Positions 1 to 20,028 of a stretch of 64,000 nt of DNA are shown piece after piece. The first letter of the stretch is position 1; the number at the start of each line of letters is the position of its first letter. The position numbers and the translations under genes are program-made. The stretch comes from Talpa occidentalis (Eukaryota; Chordata; Mammalia; Eulipotyphla; Talpidae), in contig NW_023604295.1 of assembly GCF_014898055.3 (NCBI RefSeq), positions 620,001 through 684,000 on the forward strand, read 5' to 3'. The notes under the pieces were generated by a model. It did not search any database, was not told where the DNA came from, and saw nothing but the letters and a program-made list of their open reading frames with translations.

Positions 1-2090
1 ATGGGTGGGCTCAGAGGGGCGGCGGGATCCTGGGGGTTGGGCCGAGAGAGCCGCCAAGAAACGGCCAAGGCCACTCGGCCCCTGCAGCCTTCCGAGGACT
101 GTACATTTAAAACCACTCCCCCCACCAGCATCTGCGCGGGCTGGTGCCCCAACCCCCACCCCACCTCAAAGAGCAAGGAGCCCCCTCCCCCTTAGGGCCT
201 CAGACTGAGGTCCCGGTGCCACTGCCGGGGCCCGGGGCCCGGGGCCCGGGGCCGAGCCCATGCCTGGGCACAGTGTCCCAAGCAGGACCACGGGGCCAGG
301 GCTGTGGACGCCTGAGCTCCAGGGACCTGGCTGGTGACGGGGCCGCGCTGGCCGGCCTGGGCCCAGGGGCTCTCTGTGGGCTCAGGGGCCAAGGCTGCCG
401 GTGCAGGCGCGGGAAGGGGCTCGGCCGGCCACGCTCAGCGGGAGGCACTTGCTGCAGCAGCCAGACCCCTCTGGGCCGGGGTCCAGCGAGAGCCAGGCGG
501 GGTCCCTGACCACAGCTGCTGCCTGCTGGCACCTTGCCCGCACAGCAGGTCCAGGGAAGGTTCTGGTTACTGCCCCAGGGCTTGTGGGGAGAAGCCCCAG
601 ACAGCCCCTCCCTGGCAGCAGCGTGGGGTGAGTGCAGGACCAGGCCCCTCCTGGCACAGGAAGGGGGGGCCAGCCAGGCGCAGGTCCAGCTGACTCTCTA
701 AGCAAGTGCTGAATTCAAAACCACTTCCCTGGGGGTGGAGGTGTGGGGACAGGCCGGGGCCACGAGCCACTGCGTGGGGGAAGGGCCTCGGGCACCTGCG
801 GTGGGGAGGGGCCCCAGCCCTGGCAGCTCTGCGTGGACAAGCCTCACCTGGTGCGCACCTGCCCCTAGGGTCAGCTCCGCCAGGGCCCCGGGGCGCTAGC
901 TGCGGAGGGCATGGCTGACCCGAGGGCGTGGGGGGCCTGATGACCCCACTCTGAGGACCCCGTCGCACCGAGATGCCCACATGGGCAGCCACTGACTGCC
1001 CAGGCACGTCTCAAAGGCGTCCTGGACTCTGCACGGGCCTGGCCCCGGCGCCCAGCACCTGAGTGGGGCCAGCTCCATGGCCAGGCGCCACCTGGTTGGG
1101 CGAGGCCCACGGCTGCACGGAGGCCCCGCATGAACTTCAGGCTCATCCAGGCAGGCCCTGGGCAGCAGCGTCCAGAGGAGGATTGGAGCAAGTGTCCGGA
1201 CAGCAGGGCCCGGCTGTGAATTCACATACAGCCTCGGCTCTAAGAGAGGCTCGGTGGCCTGGGGTGATCTGCCGTCGGGCTCAGGGCCGGGAGCGTGTCC
1301 ACGTGGGGCCAGGCTGACCTGGGCTCCGACCTGACCGTGTGGCTTGGCCGGGGCACTGACCCCTCGGAGCCAGCAGTGGAGCGGGGAGAGGCCCCGTGCT
1401 TCCCAGCCCCCCCCCCCCCCCGCACTCCCTGGCACCTCACCCCACCCCCGCCACACGGCCAAGGCAAACTCCGGGCAGCGCGTGTGGCCAGGCTGCAGGG
1501 GACTGTAGGCGATGCCCGACCTGTTGCTCTGGGGCCTGGAGTCCCGGTGACCGCCCAGTCGCACCCTCCTGCTGACCGAGCCCCGAGGGTGGGTGTGCCA
1601 GGCACCCCCCGCCGCAGCGCCCCCCCTCCCCGGGCTCACCGCAGCGTTTCCTGTTGGCAGAGGATGTGGGGCCAGGGCCTGGGCCCTCATATCTGGCCAG
1701 TTTGAGGTACAGAGACTCTGCTCGCTTGAGGCCTGACCCCGTGGCCCTGGGAGCGCCAGCAGAGCCTGCAGCCCCGTCTGCCACAGCCCCGTCCGCGCTC
1801 CCCGGGGGCTGGAGGCCCCCTCCCTGCAGGCCTGGCCCCGGAGGCCAGTCCACTCCCTCCTGGCTCATTTTCCTTCTTTTCACTGAAGCCCCCCGACCCG
1901 CAGACACGCCGTCTCCACGCCCCCTTGGCAGAGACGATGCAGGCTCAGAACAGACCAGTGACCGGCCGGACCCCGGGGGCCACGCCTGGGGGCTGCACCT
2001 GGCCCAGGAAGCCCCTGCGTGGCTGCCACTGCCCCGGCCCCGCTGGGAGGGCCGGTCTCCATGGTAGAGTTAAGGGTCGACTTCACTACG

Positions 2091-2369
2091 CATCCTTTTT
2101 CTTTTTTCTAAGATGTATTTATTTGTGCACACAGGAGCTGGGGCACAGGCCAGAGGTGTGGGGTGAGAGGACTCCCCAGAGACAGAGCGGGGAGCAGAAC
2201 AGGCGGATCCACTGAGCTCCACTGCCGAGGGGAGCCGCGGGGAGGCAGGAGAGGTCTGCCGCGCCCTGCGGGCAGCCCCCTGACCGGGATGGACTCAGGC
2301 CGCAGAGGCTGCACACAGCTCCACAGCGCCGCGCCCCCAGGGAGGCCCCCGCCCATCCTTTTTCTTTTA
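2091..2369 (-). mobile_element. tRNA-derived SINE, minus strand, with target-site duplication
   Basis: The T-rich tail and TTTATTTG-type 3' end come first, followed by the reverse complement of the family's body and a terminal GGGAGGCCC, the reversed GGGCCTCCC head. A 15-base direct repeat CATCCTTTTTCTTTT flanks it (2091-2105 and 2354-2368). This is a clear target-site duplication and shows the element is a full insertion. Confidence 0.85.
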
Positions 2370-4156
2370 TCCAAACAAATGCCAAGAAGAGAAGGACGTG
2401 ACGGCCTCGTCCTCCTGTCCCTAAGCAGAGGAAAAGCGGCTCGGCCGGCAGCCGCCCTCAGCCAGGGGCCTGCAGTCCCCCCTCGGGCCGGCCAGGGCTC
2501 CTGCCCCGGGAGGACGCGGCGCCTCGGCTCTTGCTCAAAGCGCTTTTCCTTTTTTCATGTTTCCTCTTTTTCATCTCTCTGTTGCCTAATTTGGGCTGCG
2601 CTGTGCGAGCGTGTGATTTGGGAGCCAGTTCCCTGTGCTTCTCGGCGCCTTCCACGCCGGGCCCGGCCAGCCTGCGGGCGCCCCCGGGCGGGGGGCCCTC
2701 CAGTGTGTGTGGGGCTGTGCTCTGCCCCGGCGGGGTCCAGGCCCAGGGTCTGACTCCAAGGCCTGGTGGGCCAAGGGCGGCCGGGGTCTCAAGAGTCCCC
2801 TTAGGGGCAGTGGAGGGGCAGCTTGGGGTGGAGACGGGCGCCTGGCTGTGGTGGCCAGGCCTGGGTCACGCAGAGGACGCAGGCGGAGTGTGGCTGAGGC
2901 AGGCCTGGCACCAGTTGGGCCCTGCCCTCAGGCCTTTGCGGCCAGCCCTGCTGGCTGGACACGCCCCTGCAGCCGGCCCCAGCTGGGGACAGGGTGCGAC
3001 CAGGCTCTAAGCCCTGAGCTCCGGGAGCTGCCCGTGTCCTCCCCGGGCCCGGAGCCAGGCTGGACACAGCCACCTCTGATGAGGGGGAAGCAACACTGGG
3101 GGGTCCCTGCCCCCCACCCGGCTTCCTGTCACCAAGGGCAGGACCCTGTGGCCTGCGGGTGTGCTCCCCCCTGTGGGAGGGGGTGTCAGGCCCACATCCT
3201 GCGGCTTCCCCGCCGGACCCCAGGGGCTGGACCCCATCTTACGTGAACGTCTTGGGGGGCAGCCGTGGCAAGAGCTGCTCTCACCGGGCCGCTCAGTCTG
3301 GGGCTCTGGGAGGGCCACGGCCTCTTATCGGAGCAGCCTGGGCCCGGAGTGGACAGCCGCTCTCCAAGCCCAACTGGACCGGGCACCTGGGGCGCGCCAG
3401 GTGAGCTGGGGCAGCGCAACCAGCCCTCGGGGAGTGCAGCCTCAGGACTTTGGGGGTCCTGGGGTCCCTGCAAGGAGGGCTGGACTGGCCACAGCTGGCC
3501 TCCGCCTGCACCCGCGGGGAGGGGCGTGGGGGCCCTGGAAGTGGTGTGGGGGTGCCCGCACGGACCGAAGCCACCCCACGCCGGCGCTGTGGCCAGGAAG
3601 CCAGAGCCGGGCTGAGTTCTGCTTTTGATCCCGGCGGGAAGGCCCAAGGGTTCTGTTTTGACACTTCTGGGTCCTGCCGGTAACAGCGAATCCGGCCACC
3701 CAGGGGAGGCGCGGTCTGAGCTCCGAGGCTTTCACAGCCGTCCCGGCGAGCCCGGCCCCACGGCCGCCTCCTGTGCAGGCTCCCCAGCACCCTCCTCCCT
3801 TAGGGTCATGGCCTGTCAGGTTCCCAGGAGCTGACCTGGAGGGGGGCCGGTGCTTTGGGCCTGGCTGGGTCGGCAGCCCCCACCGGAGCCAGGGAGAAGG
3901 GCGGGTCCCCAGGGGCCAACAGACTCCAGCCGTCCGCGCCCTGCCCTGGAAGACCAGGGCGCTTCAGTGACCGCAGGCCGGGTCCCTGGGGCAGCCCCGA
4001 GTGGCACAAGCACCAGACTCGCTCACCTGGGCCTGTACCTGCCCAGGTGTCCAGCCCCGCTGGGGCTCGGGTCAGCTGCCCTGGCCGACCCAGCATCTGC
4101 CTGCGCCAGGAGTCCCGCCCGGCTCACTCTCGCGCCACTGAGGCCAGGTCGGCTAG

Positions 4157-4290
4157 GGGCATGTGCCTGTGAGTGAGTGTGCCTACACCTGAGTGTGTGC
4201 CTGTGCATGTGTGTCCACGTGTGTGCCCGCGTGTGCGTGTGCCCATGTGAGTGTGTGTCTGCGCGTGAGTGTGCCCGCGTGCGTCCCAGG
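4157..4290. repeat. TG-rich simple repeat
   Basis: Degenerate GTGTG/TGCG alternating purine-pyrimidine tract about 130 bases long, ending about 130 bases before the first ITGB2 coding exon. Such tracts are commonly length-polymorphic and can adopt Z-DNA. Confidence 0.8.
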
Positions 4291-4421
4291 CAGGCCCACC
4301 CTCTGCTGGTCTGGGAGGCAGCCCGGCGTGCTGGCCCCGCCCTGGTGCTGGCCCCACAGCAGTTCCGTGGGGGTCCCGCAGCCTGCGCCTGGGTCTGAGC
4401 CCGTCCCCCCACCCGCAGGAC

Positions 4422-13781
<9,360 letters not shown>

Positions 13782-14580
13782 GCGCCTGGTGACCGGCCAC
13801 AAGGTCCGAGATGGGGCCCCACCCGCGCCCCTCCCGAGGCCGCCCTGCCCCGCCCCCGAGCCCCGCCCCGAGCCCCGCCCCCGGCCACCCCGGCCCAGCC
13901 CCGACGTCCCTGCCCCGCCGCGCCCCTCCCCGGCCGCCCAAGCCCCGCCCCGCCACCGAAGCCCCACCCACCACGCCCCGCCCCGGCCGCCCAAGCCCCG
14001 CCCCGCCACCGAAGCCCCACCCACCACGCCCCGCCCGGCCGCCCAAGCACCACCCACCACGCCGCAGAGCCCCGCCCACGCCCCCGCCCCGGCGCCCACG
14101 CCCCGCCCCGGCGCCCACGCCCCGCCCCGGGGCGCCCCCGCTGGTCAGCCGAGCCTGAAGCGCGACTCCCGCCCGCTGCTTCCGGCCGCGAGGGGCCTGG
14201 GACCCGGCTGGGCGCTCCCGGCCCGAGGCCCCTGCCGTGGGGGCGCCCTGGCGCGGCAGAGGGGGTCCCGGAGCGCCGGGCAGTGCGGGCAGGACGGACG
14301 CGCCGGTGCCCCTGGGAGGGGCTGGGGGAGCCCCGCGGCCGCGCCCCCGGCGGGCTCCGTCGTCGCGGAGGAGGCCCGGAGACGAGGGGCGGCTCTGCCG
14401 GCCCCCCGCGGGGAGCAGGGCCGGCTCGGGGGGGGGGGGGGGGGCGCCGCTCGCGTGTCGCGGAAACCCGGCCCGCAGGCAGCAGCTCCCGCCGCGCGCG
14501 GGTGTTGGTAGCTGCGCTCCCAGGGGTTAAAATGGCCGCCCCGGGGCGCAAGGGGCCCAGCCCAGCGCTGTGAAGCCGCC
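13782..14580 (+). other. ITGB2: ITGB2 3' untranslated/flanking region
   Basis: No AATAAA or ATTAAA occurs between the stop and 14580. The AT-rich ITGB2 3' UTR known from human is not recognisable; a C-rich minisatellite begins within about 80 bases of the stop, and a run of 17 G lies at 14428-14444. The nearest AATAAA is at 14751-14756, inside a SINE. The true 3' end is therefore uncertain. Confidence 0.5.
13840..14135. repeat. C-rich minisatellite, 53-base unit
   Basis: Tandem units containing GGCCGCCCAAGCCCCGCCCC and ACCGAAGCCCCACCCACCACG; GGCC of the unit recurs at 13932 and 13985 (period 53), with a third, partial copy from about 14038 and degenerate CCCCGCCC copies on both sides, up to GGCGCCCACGCCCCGCCCC repeats near 14130. 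Confidence 0.85.
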
Positions 14581-14599
14581 CCCCGCCAGGGAGCGAGCC

Positions 14600-14780
14600 C
14601 GGGGCGCAGCAGACCCGCCTGATTTCCCCGCTGCTCCCCTCAGCAGTGGATCTCCGTGGATCGGCCTGTTCTGCTCCCCGCTCTGTCTCTGGGGAGTCCT
14701 CTCACCCCCTCCCTGCACCTCTGGCCGGTACCCCAGCTCTTGTGTGCATAAATAAACAAATCTTTAAAAATAAATAAATA
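14600..14780 (+). mobile_element. SINE 3' part, plus strand
   Basis: From GCTGCTCCCCTCAGCAGTG through TGTTCTGCTCCCCGCTCTG and CCCAGCTCTTGTGTGCATAA to an A/T-rich tail, matching the 3' half of the local family. The 5' half is degenerate (a GCGCTGTGAAGC remnant near 14565). It carries AATAAA at 14751-14756, the first poly(A) signal after ITGB2. Confidence 0.8.
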
Positions 14781-15057
14781 GGGCCTCCCCGGTGGTGCAG
14801 CGGTTGAGCGCTGGGTTGCAAAGCTGCCCGCGGCCTCTGCGGCGCCGGTTCGATCCCCGGCCACCGGAGGAGGGTCCCGCATGGCGCGCAGACCTCTCCT
14901 GCCGCCCGCTGCTCCCCTCAGCAGTGTCCTTCGGTCCTTCTGCCTGCTCTGCTCCCCGCTCTGGCTCTGGCGGGTCCTCGCGCCCTCCCGCGCTTCTGAC
15001 TGTACCCAGTGCTTGTATAAACAAAACAAACAAATAAAATAAATAAATAAAAACATG
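14781..15057 (+). mobile_element. full-length tRNA-derived SINE, plus strand
   Basis: Best-preserved copy. GGGCCTCCCC head, box A-like TGGTGCAGCGG at 14792, box B GGTTCGATCCC near 14846, the family body with GCTGCTCCCCTCAGCAGTG, and a tail of AAATAAATAAA. It is inserted directly after the tail of the preceding SINE. Confidence 0.9.
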
Positions 15058-15063
15058 CCTCTA

Positions 15064-15105
15064 TTTAAAAAAATAAATAAATAAATAAAAAATAAATAAA
15101 TAAAA
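15064..15105. repeat. (AAATA)n/(TAAA)n simple repeat
   Basis: Low-complexity AAATAAATAAATAAA stretch continuing from the tail of the upstream SINE. Confidence 0.85.
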
Positions 15106-18100
15106 TGACCACCCTTGTTTGTTCTGTCCCTCAGTCACGTGTGTCCAGAGAAATAAAGGCAGGGCTGCTGCAGAGCAGCAGGGGCGGGGTGCAGCCCCCT
15201 CCTCCCTGGGCCTACCCCAGCTGTCCTCACCGAACTCGAAAGAGGGGCAGCGGCTGTGGAGCCTGAGCGGGGCAGAGGCAAGGGGCGTCTTGCTTCTCTG
15301 TGGCCCGTCTACACCTGCCCTTGGGGTGGGCGCATTTCTCACCCGCTGTCTCTTGGGGTGACCTGGCAGTCATGGGGATTCCGTGCCACAGGGCAGGGAG
15401 AATTGCCCATGCCAGCACAACGGGGTGAGCAGCAGAGCCACAGCTGCCCAAGACAGCGGGTGCCCAGCACCCACACAGGCTTTGCTGGGTCCTGGAGACC
15501 TGGGTCTGGGCATGGCTGTGAGAGTCACCAGGTGGGCATCAGGGAGGCCTGGCTGCATCGCACCACCTGGGGGTGTCCCCTTTGATGCTGAAGGCCCTTC
15601 TCCCCTGAACCCAGGTCTGTCCAGTCCAGGTGGCCTCCTCCACCACCAGGCAGTGACCCGGATCATGGTGCTGACCTGGCGTCTCACAGCTTCTGACGCC
15701 ACCTGCCTGGAGGTGGCCCAGACCCCACAGGCTCAGGCCCCTCCCGCCAGGCTGCCTCCAACTCCAGCCACCACCCTGTGCTCCCTCCCATCAGCTGTAA
15801 AGTGGAGCCTCCCCCCAAAGGAACTCAGGAGCCCCGACAGTTTGCTGGCCACCATTTATTACGGAGGACGTGAGTGACCCTCCAGATGGAAGGTCATGGG
15901 CAGGTCTGGGACAGGCACTAGCCTCCATGGGGGTGGGGACGCACCAATCTCCCCAATCCCCACCTCGTTACCTCCCCGAGACCCTCCCAACCTGGCTCAG
16001 TGGCAGTGATTGCCCAGGGCCCTCCCCTCCTGTAGGTCGAGGTCAGGGTGGGGCAGGACTGAAGTTTCCAGGCCTGAGATTTCAGGGCTGACCCCCTCAG
16101 GAGGGGCACAGGGGGGCACCAGGGAGGCCCCCCCTAGGCGGGATGGACCAGGAGAGCAAGGCGGGGGCCCCTGGTGTCCACAACCAGGGAAGTGGTGCCC
16201 GCTGGCCTGTGCATAGCTCTCATCACCTACAGTTCTCCGGCAATCCTCTGGGAAGTCCCCAGGGAGGTGAGGGGAGCAAGCTGGGACTGGCAAGGGTATG
16301 TGGGGGGATAGAACATCAGCAGAGTCGCAGGCCCAGCCACGGGCTCCAGCGCGCAGGGACGACGGGCAGAGTTCCCCGGGAACCAGGGGTTCTGCCTGCA
16401 GCTGGGATCAAGAGAGCTTTCCCACAAAAGGCCTTAGGGACGGGACCCTCAGACACCCAGTGCGGGTGAGGGGTCACGAGAGCCCCTTCTTCCTGGCCCT
16501 GAGGGACGCCCAGAGGTGGCGTGAGGACGCTTGGAGCCCAGAGTGTTGGGTCTGGGCCCTGGGTGGCCCAGGATGGCGGTGGTGCCCCGCACAGCACCAG
16601 CCTTGCTGGGGAGGGAGCTGCCCCACATACCCTGATGCGGGCGCCGTGATGTCCCTTAATCCAACCGCGGAAAATGGGTTCTGTAGTCACAGGCCCGCCT
16701 GCCTCCGCCCACTGACTCCTGCCCGCCCCAGCTGGCACAGACTTTCCCGGCCCCAGGCCCTTTGTCCTCCACTGAACTGGAAACGAGGTGTCCCCAGAGC
16801 TGAAGATGTCGGGGTTTAATGTGTTACCTGCCCTGGGGAGGGCATGGTGCTTTTTCCTGGCCCTTCAGGAAGGAACGCTGACCTCCTGGGGAACGCACCT
16901 CGCACCAAGGCAGGGCTGAAGGCTGCCCCAGGCCAAGGGAAACAGCTCAGGGGACCTGGAAACAGCTCTGGGCCACGCGGCCTGGGGCCTGGGTCCCATA
17001 GCCCCACTTTGGGCCCACCCCGGCGCTGGGGTCCTGCCATCACGATGACAACCCTGCAAGTGTCGGCCTAACGCCTGGCCCATCTCCCGTGGGAAAGCCC
17101 TCTTAACTCCAGGTGCAGGCAGAACCCCCGGTTCTCAGGGAACTGCGCCCGTGGCCTCTGCACCTGGAGCCCGTGGCTGGGTCTGGGGCTCCTGATAATG
17201 CGCTGACCCCCCCCAAACAGAAACGGGCTAGAGGGGCGGGTCGGTGGTGAGCTCTGCGTGGGCGGCTGTCGCAAAGTCAGCTGCTTTTCCAGGGGCACAG
17301 TTGGTGGTGCCATCTCTGGCGTGGTGGCATCGCCGCCGCCCACTTGCCACTCACAAGCGCCCTATGATGGTGGGGTAGGGTTTAATAAGGTCAAAACCCG
17401 AGCCCCACTCCTGGCCCCCGCACTCAGGTCTGGGAGGCTGGAGTGGATAAGGGAAGGGAGAGAGCTGCCTGGGGCGGAGGCCTGAGAATGGCCACCAGGA
17501 CAAAGGTCCAGCCCTGCTCTGGACCCAGAGCTGGGCCAGGATGCCCCTGCCCTGCTGGAGGCCAGCGCCCAGTGGGAACCGGGCAAGCTGAGCCCCCAGG
17601 CAGGAAGCGAGACCAGAGCACAAGGGAGCAGGTCGCCTCAGAGCAGGCTGCGGCTCCTCACCCCTGCGGGGCATGTCAGTGAACGCCCTCTCCATTCCTC
17701 CACCCCCCTCTGGTGAGTTCCTTCCTGGGAGAAATGCTGCTCGGTCGGTTTTCTGTCTTCAGGGAGACAGAGCAGCTGCCCTCGCCCTCAGCAGCGCGGC
17801 AGTGGTGGCGGCAGGCCCCGTCTGGAGCAGCACAACCGAGCCAAGGTTCACTGAGAGGCCAAAAGGAACAAAAAAGTTTCAACAAAAGTTGCGTGGCCAC
17901 TGTGGAAAGGAAGTCAGGCCCTGCAGGGAAAGGAAGTTAGATGCGTGACCCCGGTGCTCCTCGAGCGGGGAGGGGGAGGGACTCGCCCAAGGTACAGCTG
18001 GAGGACAAAGACTCTCCCCCCTGGCCCACAGGCTTGGCCAGCCCCTGGGACGTCAGCCGACCACTCCCTGAGTGCTCCTCTCTGCGTCCTTCCTGGGGTT

Positions 18101-19400
18101 CCGACAGGGGAAGTCACTGCTCGCACTCTGCCCCCCCCAGCCTGCACCAGAGATGTCCATTGGCACTGCCCCCCCCACCCCCACCTGACTGCCCCCTGGA
18201 GGTGCTCACCCCCAGGGCTGCGCTGGCTGGGGCGGGCGCCATGCCCCCCAGTAAATGGGCTTTTTGACATCTTTGTCTGTAACTGGGCAAGGCGGCGGCC
18301 ACAGCTCGGGGCGCCTGATGGGGCAGGAAGGACCTTTGTCACTGTGCAAGGAGTGGGAAGGCAAGCGGTGTTTGCACGATGGCCTGGGGGCAGAGCACGA
18401 GCACCAGGGCCTTGGCTACCAGGCTCAGGTCTGCCCTCCAGCGCCAGGGTCTGCCCACTGCCTGCAGTGACTGTGCACGGGCTGGGGTGGTCAGCGGGCT
18501 GGGGGCTGCAGCTGCTGACGACCCAGGAGGTGGAGGTTGGGGAAGTGGGAGCTGGTGGCCGGGCGCCCTTTCCTCCATGTCGTGAGACCCGGGCAGCCAT
18601 GGCCCTGCTGGCTCCGTAGCTGTAAGCCAGTGAGGCGGGTGAGGCAGCACTGCCCAGTCCTCGGACGCAGGGCCCTGGTGGTATTGCCCTCCGGTGAGCG
18701 GGCTTTGCACCTTGGTCTGGGGCCGCCGGCAAGTTAAATCCTAACTGCTGTGGGGCCCTCTCGGGGGTGGTGAGTGTGCAAGAGCTCATGGCTTGGGCCC
18801 CGGCATGCTGGACGAGGAAGGGCCTGCCCTCATCTGTCTGGACCCCATCTGTGTCCCCGGGGCTGCCCTGGATTCCCAGGTTCCAGGACCAAGCCACTCG
18901 CCACCAGGGCTCGCCGCAGTGCTTCCCGAGGGTGGGTCTGGGGCGACAGCTGTGGGCATGTGGGTGCAGGGCAGACGCCTCCCGTGAGCTGGCGAGGGGG
19001 CTCAGGAGCCGGCCCCAGGGGAGGAACAACCCCTCCTCCCCGCTCTGCTCCGACTGCCAGGCACAGCCCCCAAAGCAAGCCCTGGACTCCGCACACCGCG
19101 CCCAGGGGTCGCCGCTGGCCGGCCGTGGCCCGCCGAGCCCGGGTCATGCTCCAGCGGCCTGAAAAGAAGCGGGTGTTTTAACGAGCGACCCTGAGGGCAC
19201 CAACGGCCCAGGGGCTAGTGCTGGGGTGAGTGAGGGCAGAGGGCGGCTCTCTCCGGGGCCCAGGCTGGCCCTGCAGGGCGGCCTTCCAGACTGTCAGGAG
19301 AAAGTGGGGGACAAAGAGGAAAGGAAGCGCCCCCCGGGATTTAAACGACAGTTTTGAAAATGGGCTAAAACAAGTTAGATGTTTTTAAGGTTCTCTAAGT
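15106..19400. other. intergenic region ITGB2-PTTG1IP
   Basis: No spliced or intact conserved reading frame recognised on either strand. The short open frames have no family features. An isolated AATAAA sits at 15152. GC-rich single-copy-looking sequence; in human this interval carries non-coding transcripts, but nothing here allows one to be called. Confidence 0.5.
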
Positions 19401-19901
19401 AAATGCTGGGGGGGCGGGGCTGCGGGGTTGGGGGAGGCGGGGGGGGGGCGCGGGGGCCGGAGGGGCACTGGGCGGGAGGTGCGGGGGGCTGGAGGCGCGG
19501 GGGGCGGGACGGAGGCGGGGCGAGGGCCTTCGGGCAGGAGCCTCCCCTCGCCGCTCGGCTGCGCGGTCCGCGAGCTCAGCCCATGAGAGCGGCGACCCCT
19601 TCGTTGCCCGAACCAGCCTCGAGGGCCCCGCCCCGCCCGCGCCCCGCCCGCGCCCCGCCCGCGCCCCGCCCCCAACCCCGCCCGCCCGCGCCGGAGAGCT
19701 CGGCCCCGCGGTCTGCGCAGGCGCCGCGGCGGCGCCGGGGGCGGGGCGGCCGCGCGCCGGGGGCGGGGCGAGCCCGCGCGCCTGCGCACTCGCCCGCCGC
19801 GCCCTCTTCCGGCGCGGCTCTTCCGGGCGGGGCGCCGGCTGCGCGTCTGGCTGCGGCGCCCGGAGACCGACGAGGCCCGACGCCGGCGCGGCCGCAGCGA
19901 C

Positions 19902-20028
19902 ATGGCGTCCGGCGGGGCTCGCGGGCCGACGTGGCGCCGGGGGCTGCCCCTCGGCGGCGCCGCGCTGCTCCTGCTGCTGCTCCCGCTGCTGCTCCCCGCG
20001 GCCGCGACGCCGGAGCCGCCCACAGCGG
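19902..20028 (+). CDS. PTTG1IP: PTTG1IP exon 1: signal peptide
   Basis: 127 nt. ATG in GCGACATGG context. Encodes residues 1-42 with an uninterrupted leucine core (GAALLLLLLPLLL). Donor GT at 20029; G43 is split. Confidence 0.93.

Larger units (their letters stand above)
1..4418. other. non-coding region upstream of ITGB2 coding exon 1
   Basis: No exon or conserved coding segment is recognisable here. It ends in a good 3' splice site (acceptor AG at 4417-4418) feeding the ITGB2 start codon, so at least the right end is intron. The non-coding first exon of ITGB2, known in other mammals, was not identified; it lies here unrecognised or beyond the left edge. The stretch holds a run of 15 C at 1407-1421, a minus-strand SINE at 2107-2350 and a TG-rich simple repeat at 4157-4290. 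Confidence 0.6.

Noticed and set aside
1640..1660. ETS/PU.1-like TTTCCTG motifs (also near 3124) as the ITGB2 promoter
   Set aside because: Single short motifs without an identifiable first exon; the promoter may lie outside the window.
14781..14870. tRNA gene
   Set aside because: Box A and box B are present, but the sequence continues into a SINE body and A-rich tail, and it does not fold as a functional tRNA by eye.
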